From: CAIMDX01 sp041652155
Lineage (GTDB): Bacteria; Patescibacteriota; Minisyncoccia; Minisyncoccales; JAQTVQ01
Length of the DNA: 53,751 bases
NCBI GenBank assembly: GCA_041652155.1
Contig: JBAZHV010000006.1
Span: forward strand, 1-53,751
Direction: 5' to 3'
The translations under genes and the position numbers were made by a program. The notes under the pieces are model-generated. The model was not told the DNA's origin. It ran no database searches and saw only the letters and a list, made by a program, of their open reading frames with translations. The stretch's first letter is position 1, and each line of letters opens with the position of its first letter. Shown in pieces: positions 25,791 to 33,159 of the stretch.

Positions 25791-26345
25791 TCAATCACTT
25801 GTAGCTACAAATGCTGGAATTTTCACTTCTTTTTTAACATTTATTAGCCCTCCTTCTATCGGCCCGAAGCAAAAAAATACAATAAAATTATTATTATTTT
25901 TCTCAACAGCCGAAAATCTACAGTTAGCAACTCGTGTATTTTTTATTTTTGTTTCGGAAACAATCTCAAGAATTTTAACCATAATATTAAAAGCCTGAGA
26001 CCTGAATTTTGGTTCTTTGAACCCAAATATTTTATTAGTCTGGGCAACTTTAATCAATGCTGACACAACCTTTTCTTGGCTAAAAATTGGTTCTGGAATT
26101 TTTATCGATCCGCCAGACATAGCAAAATCAACAAACTTGGATATAAAATTATTTATATGGTTGTACGATATGCCTTTGGTACGCTCGTCACGATGTGCAA
26201 CAAAATCTCCAAGTTCTTCTAAAATAGGTGAACGTGGCTGCGCGTACCTGACACTTATTAACAGCGAGAGAATATCTGTTCTAAGGAAAGTCCCGCCCTG
26301 AATTTTTTCGACAATAATTTCTAAATCCTCGGATAAATTTGCCAT
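25791..26345 (-). CDS. Hypothetical protein of the island
   Basis: A 184-residue cytoplasmic protein with no membrane segment. Conserved-looking stretches are FLRTDILSLLISVRYAQPRS, ELGDFVAHRDERTKGISYNH, and FGFKEPKFRSQAFN. DFVAHRDERTKG is a pattern I have seen in uncharacterised proteins, but I cannot name a family. The C-terminal half is rich in Asn and hydrophobics. It follows the TOPRIM-like gene by 93 bases and may be a third component of the cassette, or an unrelated passenger. The codon use is AT-rich. Confidence 0.5.
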   Translation of the reverse strand: MANLSEDLEIIVEKIQGGTFLRTDILSLLISVRYAQPRSPILEELGDFVAHRDERTKGISYNHINNFISKFVDFAMSGGSIKIPEPIFSQEKVVSALIKVAQTNKIFGFKEPKFRSQAFNIMVKILEIVSETKIKNTRVANCRFSAVEKNNNNFIVFFCFGPIEGGLINVKKEVKIPAFVATSD

Positions 26346-26438
26346 AATTTTGTTTTCAATTTAGCTGTTAAATCAGTTCGTCGGCCCCATATTCGATGCT
26401 ATGAACAGGGTGGCTTTGTCCTTAGGATATTGGATATC

Positions 26439-26909
26439 CTATCTCTCTGATTCTTTATCCTTAATGGGTTTTAATATCTTTTTCCAAAATTCAGAATTAA
26501 TAAATTTCTCGACCTTCTGCTTTGCAATCTTATTTAATTTATGTTTTCCGCAATGATGATCTCCTAAAACCTTTATCATCTCGCCTTCCGCGTTAGGATC
26601 TTGCCAGATAATTGTAATATCTCCGTAGCCTTCTTCTAATTTCTTTTGTTCCACCTCCCATCTTTTCCGATAATCATTTCTTAATTTATCTAAATCGATA
26701 AAACAAATAATCAAGTCATAGCTCTTTCCTAAGGCAGATTTCCGGCATTGGTCAAGAATTGTTTTGGGAGAAATACCGCTTGCGCCGTCGGTAGTAAAAG
26801 TCCATTTTTCCGTATGATCTTTAAATTTTTTTAAACTAATCAAGGCATACAAAAAATTTTTATCCCTTCTGCCTTCTCCAAACATTAAGCAAGAATAAAA
26901 ATATTTCAT
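26439..26909 (-). CDS. TOPRIM-like nuclease candidate, partner of the ATPase
   Basis: A 156-residue protein. MFGEGRRDKNFLYAL (Glu12) and LIICFIDLDKLRND (Asp72, Asp74) match the Glu...DxD layout of a TOPRIM fold, as seen in RloB/OLD-type and PARIS AriB-like partners of AAA15 ATPases. The C-terminal part with DPNAEGEMIKVLGDHHCGKH is like the lineage-specific helical extension of such proteins. It starts 4 bases after the ATPase stop, so the two are translationally coupled. I infer a nuclease effector; the exact family (RloB, DUF4276 or DUF4435) is not resolved. Confidence 0.55.
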   Translation of the reverse strand: MKYFYSCLMFGEGRRDKNFLYALISLKKFKDHTEKWTFTTDGASGISPKTILDQCRKSALGKSYDLIICFIDLDKLRNDYRKRWEVEQKKLEEGYGDITIIWQDPNAEGEMIKVLGDHHCGKHKLNKIAKQKVEKFINSEFWKKILKPIKDKESER

Positions 26910-26913
26910 GAGT

Positions 26914-28095
26914 CTATACTCTTATTTTTGGAAAAGCGCCATATGATCCAGCCATATATTTTGCAAGGAAATTTTCATCGGTCCTTACGCCTTCAACCTC
27001 ATTTAAACGATACGCAAAACTTTCGCCATTCTTATCTTTTTCGGTTAAAAAAATCTGATGCATATCCAACTTATTCATAAAACTAAGTGAATGCGAGGAA
27101 AAAATTATTTGAGCTTTTCTACCTTTATCTTCATCGATAAAATAACTTATAAGTTTATTCAACGCTTCCGGATGAAGACCAGCCTCAATTTCATCGATAA
27201 TGACGATGTTGTTATTCTTTAAAGCGCTTAGAATGTTTGCCATTACAAAGAACAATGATTGCGTGCCCCTCGACTCGTAGCCAAAATTCAATTTATTGTT
27301 TTTTGTTTCAGCGGAATGAATGCCATACAAAGAGATGGAAAATCCCTTTTCTTTAGGTTCTTTTTTTATTTCAATCCCGCTCAAACCGACATCAAAATTA
27401 CAAATAAAATTTTCTACTTCTTTCTTCAGCTCCGGGTCCTTTAAATAAAAATTAAGCGCTTTGAATAAATATGCAGGATTGTTTATTTCCCCTATCTCGT
27501 TGATATTGGTATTGAACCCTAAAAAATAATCGTAAACGCTGTTGATTATATCAACGCTATAAACAGAATTTTTAATAAAAGCTATAAAAGAAACATCCTC
27601 CCTAATCTTTGGAAGCGCGTCTATCGATATATTCTTAAAATAATCATTATCTAATGTCTTGATAACCCCTGACTGTCGTGAGAAAACTTCTATTTTCCTG
27701 GCTCCCTTTTGTATTTTTTTAACAGCCAACGATTCTTTCGAGACTATATTTTTTTCGTCAATAGAAAAATCATAGAAAAATATTGAATTTTCTTTTTCAA
27801 ATTCGATATAAAAAGTTGACGGTTCGTTGTTATTAAAAAAACTTTTATGAGCAATATTAGCAAGCGGGGATTCATCGTTTGTCCCTCTGCACACAAAAAA
27901 ACTCAAAAAACTGAAAAATCTCATAACATTCGTTTTTCCAGAGGCATTGCCTCCGACAAAACCAGCTACCTTTGAAATCTGATCTCCAGATTTTGATTGG
28001 TAGTAATCATAAGTTTTCTTCTTTTTAGCCAAAAAACTAATTGCTTGTTCTTTATAAAAGGAATAAAAATTGCTAAATTTCACTTTTCTTATCAT
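26914..28095 (-). CDS. AAA15/COG1106-type ABC-like ATPase, putative defence sensor
   Basis: A 393-residue SMC/ABC-like ATPase. From the ATG at 28095 (an in-frame TTG at 28107 is possible) it starts with MIRKVKFSNFYSFYKE, a typical AAA15 beginning. Walker A GGNASGKT is at 48-55, a signature-like ESRGTQSLF precedes Walker B IVIIDEIEAGLHP at 297, and the H-loop FSSHS is at 332-336. The end AKYMAGSYGAFPKI matches the conserved C-terminus of the COG1106 group. Its relatives work with a small TOPRIM nuclease in AbiL, RloAB or PARIS-type phage defence. The gene is AT-rich and has its own promoter. Confidence 0.8.
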   Translation of the reverse strand: MIRKVKFSNFYSFYKEQAISFLAKKKKTYDYYQSKSGDQISKVAGFVGGNASGKTNVMRFFSFLSFFVCRGTNDESPLANIAHKSFFNNNEPSTFYIEFEKENSIFFYDFSIDEKNIVSKESLAVKKIQKGARKIEVFSRQSGVIKTLDNDYFKNISIDALPKIREDVSFIAFIKNSVYSVDIINSVYDYFLGFNTNINEIGEINNPAYLFKALNFYLKDPELKKEVENFICNFDVGLSGIEIKKEPKEKGFSISLYGIHSAETKNNKLNFGYESRGTQSLFFVMANILSALKNNNIVIIDEIEAGLHPEALNKLISYFIDEDKGRKAQIIFSSHSLSFMNKLDMHQIFLTEKDKNGESFAYRLNEVEGVRTDENFLAKYMAGSYGAFPKIRV

Positions 28096-28126
28096 AGAAT
28101 TTTTCAATTATATTAAATATAAGGGT

Positions 28127-28155
28127 AGTATAGCATCTGCCGACAGGATGCGCAA
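28127..28155 (-). promoter_or_regulatory. Promoter of the island operon
   Basis: On the minus strand TTGCGC (28150-28155) and TATACT (28127-28132), 17 bases apart, with TG one base ahead of the -10. The ATPase start is about 25 bases downstream of the predicted start site. Confidence 0.55.
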
Positions 28156-28243
28156 GTTAATACATATTTTTGTATAAAATGACATCAAAATATTAATATT
28201 GACGACAAAAAATGGCATTTCCTACAATAAACGCCTCTACTAA

Positions 28244-28281
28244 TCAATAAAACACAAAGTCCAGCGTAAGGCTGGACTTTG
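28244..28281. repeat. 38-bp direct repeat, copy 2 (tRNA-Ser terminator)
   Basis: The same hairpin as 25731-25768, followed by TTTTATT on the minus strand. It is 58 bases after the tRNA-Ser 3' end and is its likely terminator. Confidence 0.85.
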
Positions 28282-28338
28282 TGTTTATTCCTTAAAGGCC
28301 GCCTTCGCTCCCCGCTGGGAGCTACGGCGTGCTAAAAG

Positions 28339-28423
28339 CGGAGGGGACAGGAGTCGAACCTGCAAGTCCCTTTCGAGACGCACGCTTTCCAAGCGTGTTC
28401 CTTACCATTCGGAGCACCCCTCC
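28339..28423 (-). tRNA. tRNA-Ser (GGA)
   Basis: An 85-nt tRNA, including the discriminator G, with acceptor stem GGAGGGG/CCCCTCC. The anticodon stem CACGC/GCGTG carries a TTGGAAA loop (anticodon GGA), a long variable arm is present, and the T-loop is GGTTCGACTCC. CCA is not encoded: the DNA continues CTTTTAGC. A palindromic repeat (GCCTTCGCTCCCCGCTGGGA then GCTACGGCG) lies just beyond, between tRNA and terminator. Confidence 0.95.
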
Positions 28424-28479
28424 ATCGGCTGTCCCGGATCTGGCCGGGACAGTTAAAATATCGATAGAATATTATTACC

Positions 28480-29379
28480 CTAAATTTGCATTCCTAGCAA
28501 TGCTTTTATCCTATCCTCTGTCGGAGGATGGGTCAAAAACAATTTTGAAAATGCACTCATCCCCTTTCCCTTGAACGGAGATGAGATGAACAAATGCGCG
28601 GTCGAATTGTTGGCCGATCTCATCGGCGTCGGATCGCTGGATATCTTTTGCAAAGCGCTGGCCAAGCCTTCCGGATAGCGGGTCATCAAAGCGCCAGAGG
28701 CATCGGCAAGAAATTCCCTCTTGCGGGAAATGGCAAGCTGGATCAAGGTTGCGGCTATGGGTGCCAATATGGCGGCGACTATGCCAACGACCATAAGAAC
28801 GGCTCCTCCCGAATCTTTATCGCTACTTCTCCTTCCCCCGCCCCAAAAGCTGATCCTGAAAAAAAGATCCGATAATAGGGCAACCACTCCAGCCAAAACG
28901 ACCACGACAGTGCTCAAAAGAATATCTTTATTCTTGACGTGGGACATTTCGTGGGCGAGAACCCCCTCAAGCTCGACTTTGTTCAATCTTTCCAGCAGTC
29001 CGCGCGTAACCGCCACCACCGCGTGTTTCTCATCGCGTCCGGTGGCGAAAGCATTGGGCTGGGCTTCCTCCATAATGTAGATCTTGGGCATCGGCAAGCC
29101 GGCGGTGATCGAAAGATTTTCCACGATATGGTACAGCTCTCTGTTTTCGCTTTCAACGACCGGCCTTGCGCCGTTCATGGCCAAGACTATCTTGTCCGAA
29201 TACCAATACCCGATAAAGCTTTGAAAGAAAGCGATGGCTACGGCTATATATAGAATAAATTGGTCGTTGTAAACATAGCTGAATACGTAGCCCACCCCGA
29301 TGATCAAAACCAAAAATACGGCCATCAAAAACCAGGTTCTGCGAACGTTTGACTGGGCTTGGGAATATAAAGTTGGCAT
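28480..29379 (-). CDS. htpX: HtpX-type M48 metalloprotease
   Basis: A membrane zinc protease for quality control of membrane proteins. The 299-residue length is typical. The two N-terminal membrane segments (about 16-36 and 42-60) and two more around 155-180 and 195-215 enclose the catalytic motif LAHEMSHVKN (His143, Glu144, His147); the third ligand is a Glu in REFLADASGA. FATGRDEKHAVVAVTRGLLE is the M48 signature. Ends in the conserved FLTHPPTEDRIKAL. It follows the DUF1877-like and LemA genes, a common bacterial neighbour of LemA. Confidence 0.95.
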   Translation of the reverse strand: MPTLYSQAQSNVRRTWFLMAVFLVLIIGVGYVFSYVYNDQFILYIAVAIAFFQSFIGYWYSDKIVLAMNGARPVVESENRELYHIVENLSITAGLPMPKIYIMEEAQPNAFATGRDEKHAVVAVTRGLLERLNKVELEGVLAHEMSHVKNKDILLSTVVVVLAGVVALLSDLFFRISFWGGGRRSSDKDSGGAVLMVVGIVAAILAPIAATLIQLAISRKREFLADASGALMTRYPEGLASALQKISSDPTPMRSANNSTAHLFISSPFKGKGMSAFSKLFLTHPPTEDRIKALLGMQI

Positions 29380-29388
29380 AAGCGAAAA

Positions 29389-29865
29389 TTAGCTTACGGT
29401 GATTAACAAGGCGCTGCCTTTGGAGGAAGCATCCTGGTAAAAAGACTTCAAAGCGTTGAAATGTTCCAACAGATATTCCAGGTCTCCTTTCTCCCAGCCG
29501 CATTCTTCCATATCCGTTGAATCGAATATGGACTTGAAATCCTCTTCTTTAAAAGACGACAAGGCTTGCGCTATTTTGGCGACCTCTTCTTTTTTCAGAG
29601 AGCCGATCAAAAAATCATATTCTTCATCTTCGAATTTCATTGAGCCGTAAATGGCATCGGCCAAGGGCTTCTCTCCATCTTTCTGGAAGTTATTGAAAAC
29701 GGCGTCTATACCCGAATCAGCTTCGTCTATATCGATGGATATTTCATCGGCGGAAGGAGCCTCATCAAGGGATTCCTCGATATCTTTCATCACGATCGAA
29801 GGGTCTTTTATTATCTCTTCCAATTTGGAAGGAACGATCTGCTCATAGGATATTATCATTCCCAT
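29389..29865 (-). CDS. DUF1877 (YfbM-like) protein
   Basis: A 158-residue cytoplasmic protein. It begins MGMIISYEQIVPSKLEEIIK and contains SLKKEEVAKIAQALSSFKEE and EKGDLEYLLEHFNALKSFYQ, which match the DUF1877 family pattern. It is very acidic. The function is unknown. It sits between LemA and HtpX, 9 bases ahead of htpX, so the three likely share a transcript. Confidence 0.78.
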   Translation of the reverse strand: MGMIISYEQIVPSKLEEIIKDPSIVMKDIEESLDEAPSADEISIDIDEADSGIDAVFNNFQKDGEKPLADAIYGSMKFEDEEYDFLIGSLKKEEVAKIAQALSSFKEEDFKSIFDSTDMEECGWEKGDLEYLLEHFNALKSFYQDASSKGSALLITVS

Positions 29866-29978
29866 AGTCTTTTATATATTTAATATTTTATTTTATCCGA
29901 CAAAATAACAAACCTGCCTCCTCCCTCCTTGGCTGACGCGAAGGAGGGAAAAAAAGCATCTAGAGAAAAAACGGACTA

Positions 29979-30536
29979 TTAAAACTTTACCTGCGGAGCT
30001 TCTTTCTGGGCGGCGTCCGCTATTACGTAAAGCTCCATCACTTTAAATCCGAACATATTGGCGACAATGTTATCCGGGAAGCTTTGAACTTTGATGTTCA
30101 AGTCTCTGACGTTGGCGTTATAAAATCTGCGGGAAGCTTGGATCTTGTCCTCGGTATCGGACAGCTCTCTCTGAAGCTCCAAAAAATTAGCGGCGGCTTT
30201 TAATTCGGGATAATTTTCGGAAACAGCGAACAAAGATTTCAAAGCGCCGGTCAATTGATCGTTAGCTTCGGCTTGCCCTTTCATTCCCGTCGCGCTCATG
30301 GCCGCAGTCCTGGCCTGGGTTACGCGGTCGAAAGTCTCTTTCTCATGAGCGGCATAACCCTTGACCGTTTCGAGCAAATTGGGGATCAAGTCGAATCTGC
30401 GCTTTAATTGGACATCTATATCGGCCAAAGCTTCTTTGGCCTGATTTACCAATTTAACGAACCCGTTGTAAATGCCGGCAAACCAAAGTGCTACCAAAAG
30501 CAATATTGCCAACAGGCCTAAGACCACAATATCCAT
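29979..30536 (-). CDS. LemA family protein
   Basis: The 185-residue protein has one N-terminal membrane segment (about 4-22, LGLLAILLLVALWFAGI) and a helical coiled domain outside or inside. The motifs AKEALADIDVQLKRRFDLIPNLLETVKGYA (in part: VQLKRRFDLIPNLLE), AHEKETFDRVTQAR, RRFYNANVRDLNIKVQSFP and NMFGF identify LemA. LemA and HtpX genes are often adjacent; LemA may present substrates or modulate the protease. A TATAAT at 30609-30614 (minus) upstream is a weak candidate promoter. Confidence 0.93.
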   Translation of the reverse strand: MDIVVLGLLAILLLVALWFAGIYNGFVKLVNQAKEALADIDVQLKRRFDLIPNLLETVKGYAAHEKETFDRVTQARTAAMSATGMKGQAEANDQLTGALKSLFAVSENYPELKAAANFLELQRELSDTEDKIQASRRFYNANVRDLNIKVQSFPDNIVANMFGFKVMELYVIADAAQKEAPQVKF

Positions 30537-30718
30537 ATTTTATAAAACCCGGCTGTCCGGCGGATAACATTTGGTTTATCGGCAGAACAACGAAGTTTTT
30601 GCTAAATTATTATATTCTTGTTCTGATAATTATAAACGAAAAACACCCCGAAAGCAAGGTGAATTTCATCGGATATCCCCTGTCTTGGGCGGCAATACAG
30701 CCTTTAAAAATCATCAAA

Positions 30719-30747
30719 TTGAGCCGAACTCTTAGATAATGTATAAT
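30719..30747 (+). promoter_or_regulatory. Leaderless promoter of HExxH paralogue 1
   Basis: TTGAGC (30719-30724) and TATAAT (30742-30747) are 17 bases apart. The ATG at 30755 is 7 bases after the -10, where the transcript start is expected, and there is no Shine-Dalgarno; this implies a leaderless mRNA. Confidence 0.75.
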
Positions 30748-30754
30748 TTCCATC

Positions 30755-31408
30755 ATGGAACCATCCAAAGATTTTTCTCCGGCAACTTATCCGGCCATCA
30801 GAATAAAATACGGCCGTTTTCTTGATCCCGTTTTTGAAGTTTATGTAAAAACAAGGCCGAGATGGGAGAAATGGACCAGGCCCGACGATAAAGAAGTTAA
30901 GCGGCTGGTCGAGATAGACAGCTCCGCCTGGAAAGAGAAAGAAGAAATAATAATAAAGACAATGTGCGAAACAATGTCTTTGAATTTCCTGCAGAATATT
31001 ATCGATGTCTATGTGGTCAGCGGGAACAACAGATCTTTTAGCGACCCTATAACTATCAGGACCTATGTCCAACCGGAAAAATTTGTCGATGAGCTTGCTC
31101 ATGAGTTTACACACAGGCTAATGGCTGATAATGTGCAATGTCTTAATAAGACCAGAATGGGCGTGATACTAAAAAATGTTTTCCCTAAAGAACCAGGCGA
31201 CGTCAGAAGCCATATCCAAACTTATGCAACGCTTAAACGAATATTTGTCGATACTCTTGGAGATAGCAACTGGACAGAAAGAAATTTAAAAATAATGGCT
31301 GGGTCCCCTCGCCCCGAATATAAAAAAGCTTGGAAGATAGTTGAAGAGATTGGCCATACGGAGGTCATAAAAATGATCAGAGAAGAACGAGAAAAAAATC
31401 TAAACTAA
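30755..31408 (+). CDS. HExxH putative metallopeptidase, paralogue 1
   Basis: A 217-residue protein of a family I cannot name. It contains LAHEFTHRLMADN (HEFTH, residues 116-120), and a third His at 153 in VRSHIQTYA, 33 residues on, as in zincin proteases. Other strongly conserved stretches shared with the two following genes are YGRFLDPVFEVY, MSLNFLQNIIDVYVVSGN, RSFSDP and IFVDTL. No signal peptide is visible, so it should act in the cytoplasm. The C-terminus is a charged helix (REEREKNLN). The gene is on the plus strand in a minus-strand region. Confidence 0.65.
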   Translation: MEPSKDFSPATYPAIRIKYGRFLDPVFEVYVKTRPRWEKWTRPDDKEVKRLVEIDSSAWKEKEEIIIKTMCETMSLNFLQNIIDVYVVSGNNRSFSDPITIRTYVQPEKFVDELAHEFTHRLMADNVQCLNKTRMGVILKNVFPKEPGDVRSHIQTYATLKRIFVDTLGDSNWTERNLKIMAGSPRPEYKKAWKIVEEIGHTEVIKMIREEREKNLN

Positions 31409-31417
31409 AAACGAAAA

Positions 31418-31443
31418 GAACCTCGCTCTATCCAGCAAGGTCC
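31418..31443. terminator. Bidirectional terminator
   Basis: A 10-bp stem with two G-U pairs (GAACCTCGCT with AGCAAGGTCC) lies between paralogue 1 and the small minus-strand unit. On the minus strand it is followed by TTTTCGTTTTT; on the plus strand it sits 9 bases after the paralogue 1 stop. Confidence 0.55.
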
Positions 31444-31457
31444 TTAATTTTTATCGA

Positions 31458-31538
31458 TCAATCAGGCCAATCTTCGTCTCCATATTTATCCTCGGAAACT
31501 TCATCCACGTCCGGATCATTATCTTTTTCCTTACTCAT
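31458..31538 (-). CDS. Small acidic protein or short transcript between paralogues 1 and 2
   Basis: A 26-residue very acidic frame (MSKEKDNDPDVDEVSEDKYG...) from the ATG at 31538, ending at 31458. It lies on the minus strand between a promoter-like TGGTATAAT (31649-31657) and the terminator at 31418-31443, so the unit is about 210 bases. The frame stays open upstream for 32 more codons, with coding-like composition (FKSYFLASSDEPADVLLKVW) but no ATG. It could be a real small protein, a degraded gene end or a non-coding RNA. Confidence 0.35.
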   Translation of the reverse strand: MSKEKDNDPDVDEVSEDKYGDEDWPD

Positions 31539-31648
31539 GGTATTCCAAACTTTTAAAAGTACATCCGCCGGTTCATCAGAACTGGCAAGAAAATAGCTTT
31601 TAAAAGCGTTATCTTGCCAATTGGCAACCGACCTTTAAGATAGACTGA

Positions 31649-31677
31649 ATTATACCATCTTTTCATTTTTTTCGAAA
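31649..31677 (-). promoter_or_regulatory. Possible promoter of the small minus-strand unit
   Basis: On the minus strand TATAAT (31649-31654) preceded by TGG, an extended -10 element; the best -35 is the weak TTTCGA (31672-31677) at 17 bases. Confidence 0.45.
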
Positions 31678-31713
31678 CAAAAACCCGCCCTAGACAGCGA
31701 TTTGTCCCCCGAA

Positions 31714-31742
31714 TTGAGCTAGATTATCGGATAAGGTATAAT
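31714..31742 (+). promoter_or_regulatory. Leaderless promoter of HExxH paralogue 2
   Basis: TTGAGC (31714-31719) and TATAAT (31737-31742) with a 17-base spacer, the same -35, spacing and -10 as the promoter of paralogue 1. The ATG at 31751 is 8 bases after the -10, again with no leader. Confidence 0.75.
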
Positions 31743-31750
31743 CATCAATT

Positions 31751-32404
31751 ATGGAACTATCTAAAGATTTTTCTTCTACGACTTATCCGCTAATAAGGAT
31801 AAAACGCGGCCGCTTCCTTGATCCGGTTTTTGAGGCATATATAAGGTCGAATCCCAAATACACGGCTTGGGAAAGACCGAGCGATGAAAAGATAGATAAA
31901 TCGATCGAGGCCTATAGGGCTGCCTGGCAAGACAAAGAAGAAGATATAGTCAAGACGATGTGCGAGGCTATATCTTTGAATTTTATGCAAAATATTGTCG
32001 ACGTTTATGTGGTTAGCGGGAACGATCGCCAGTTCAGCGACCCGGTAGTTATAAAAAGCTCTTTTCCTCCGGAAGAATTTGTCGATACATTGGTGCACGA
32101 ACTGACACACAGGCTGATGTCTGATAATGTCCAGTGTGCAAAACAAAAAATCAGAATGGGTATTATTTTTGAAAAAATTTTCCCTGGAGAACCGTTATTA
32201 GTAAGAAATCATATAATAACTTACGCCTTAAATAAACATATATTTGTCGATACGCTCAAAGACAATTGCTGGACCGAAAGGACTTTGGGAATAATAGCCG
32301 GATCAGCCCATCTTGAATACAAAAAAGCTTGGGATATAGTTGAAAATATCGGACATATGAAGGTTATAGAGATGGTCAGGAAAGAACGAGAGAATATAAG
32401 TTAA
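31751..32404 (+). CDS. HExxH putative metallopeptidase, paralogue 2
   Basis: A 217-residue protein homologous to paralogue 1 over its full length (start MELSKDFSSTTYP against MEPSKDFSPATYP). The zinc motif is VHELTHRLMSDN (HELTH, 116-120), with the third His at 154 in VRNHIITYA. Conserved blocks ISLNFMQNIVDVYVVSGN and RQFSDP are retained. Paralogue 3 starts about 30 bases downstream, so both may be on one transcript. Confidence 0.65.
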   Translation: MELSKDFSSTTYPLIRIKRGRFLDPVFEAYIRSNPKYTAWERPSDEKIDKSIEAYRAAWQDKEEDIVKTMCEAISLNFMQNIVDVYVVSGNDRQFSDPVVIKSSFPPEEFVDTLVHELTHRLMSDNVQCAKQKIRMGIIFEKIFPGEPLLVRNHIITYALNKHIFVDTLKDNCWTERTLGIIAGSAHLEYKKAWDIVENIGHMKVIEMVRKERENIS

Positions 32405-32433
32405 TTAGATATGCCATGCTAAAAAATAAATTT

Positions 32434-33087
32434 ATGGCAGAAGACTTTTCTCCGACAACTTATCCGTTAATAAGGATCAAGCACGGACGGTTCCTCGACC
32501 CCGTTTTTGAGGCTTATATAAAAGCTAATCCTAAGTGGGCGGCGTGGGAATGCCCGAGCGAAGAAAAGATCGAGCAGTCGATAGAACTTTACAAAAAAGC
32601 TTGGGAGGAAAAAGAAAAGATCATTGTCAAAGCTATGTGCGAGGCTGTGTCTTTAAATTTCCTGCAAAATATTATCGATGTTTATATAGTCTGCGGAAAC
32701 GACCGCCAGTTCAGCGATCCGATAGTGATCAAAAGTTCTTTCTCTCCGGAAGAATTCATAGATGTGATAACGCACGAACTGACGCATAAATTAATGGCTA
32801 ACAACATCCAATGTAGCGAAAATGGCATCAAAATGGGTAGAATATTTAAAGAGCTGTTCCCCGAACAACAATCAGCTACTGTCAGGAACCATGCTCTGAC
32901 CTACTCTTTAATGAAGTATATTTTTTTGGATGTTCTTAAAGACGACAACTGGCTGGAAAAAACAGAAGACAAATTGGCTCACCGGTCTTTCCCGGAATAC
33001 AGAGAGGCTTGGGATATGGTTAGGGAAATAGGATATATGAAAGCGATAGAGATGGTCAGAAAAGAAAGAGAAAAAAGTATAAACTAA
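32434..33087 (+). CDS. HExxH putative metallopeptidase, paralogue 3
   Basis: A 217-residue protein from the ATG at 32434 (MAEDFSPTTYP), chosen because it aligns with the starts of paralogues 1 and 2; an in-frame ATG at 32416 would add six residues. The zinc motif is THELTHKLMANN (HELTH, 114-118), with the third His at 153 in VRNHALTYS. The conserved AVSLNFLQNIIDVYIVCGN, with an added Cys, and RQFSDP blocks are present. It ends before a strong bidirectional terminator shared with groEL. Confidence 0.65.
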   Translation: MAEDFSPTTYPLIRIKHGRFLDPVFEAYIKANPKWAAWECPSEEKIEQSIELYKKAWEEKEKIIVKAMCEAVSLNFLQNIIDVYIVCGNDRQFSDPIVIKSSFSPEEFIDVITHELTHKLMANNIQCSENGIKMGRIFKELFPEQQSATVRNHALTYSLMKYIFLDVLKDDNWLEKTEDKLAHRSFPEYREAWDMVREIGYMKAIEMVRKEREKSIN

Positions 33088-33104
33088 AATTACTCATCGG
33101 ATAC

Positions 33105-33138
33105 AAACAAAAATCTGCCGCTCGGCAGATTTTTGTTT
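33105..33138. terminator. Bidirectional terminator between paralogue 3 and groEL
   Basis: AAACAAAAATCTGCCG pairs with CGGCAGATTTTTGTTT with a 2-base loop and T-runs on both strands; it ends both the plus-strand paralogue unit and the minus-strand groEL. Confidence 0.85.
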
Positions 33139-33159
33139 TGAGATATTCTTTTATCTCTA

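Larger units (their letters stand above)
25731..28281. mobile_element. Putative genomic island with ATPase/TOPRIM defence-like genes
   Basis: A 2.55 kb segment between the direct repeats. It contains three minus-strand genes and is visibly more AT-rich than its flanks (for example about one-third GC in 27121-27180, against about half in 28621-28670). The right repeat is the terminator of tRNA-Ser, and the left repeat is next to the polysaccharide deacetylase start. No integrase or transposase gene is present. The boundary is inferred from the repeats only. Confidence 0.55.

Noticed and set aside
25731..28281. CRISPR array from the repeated hairpins
   Set aside because: Only two copies, 2.5 kb apart, with genes between; no regular spacers and no cas genes.
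30755..33087. Three paralogues as a HtpX/M48 or SprT family member
   Set aside because: Apart from HExxH, no M48 or SprT landmarks (membrane helices, third-ligand Glu motif, zinc ribbon) are visible; the family is left unnamed.
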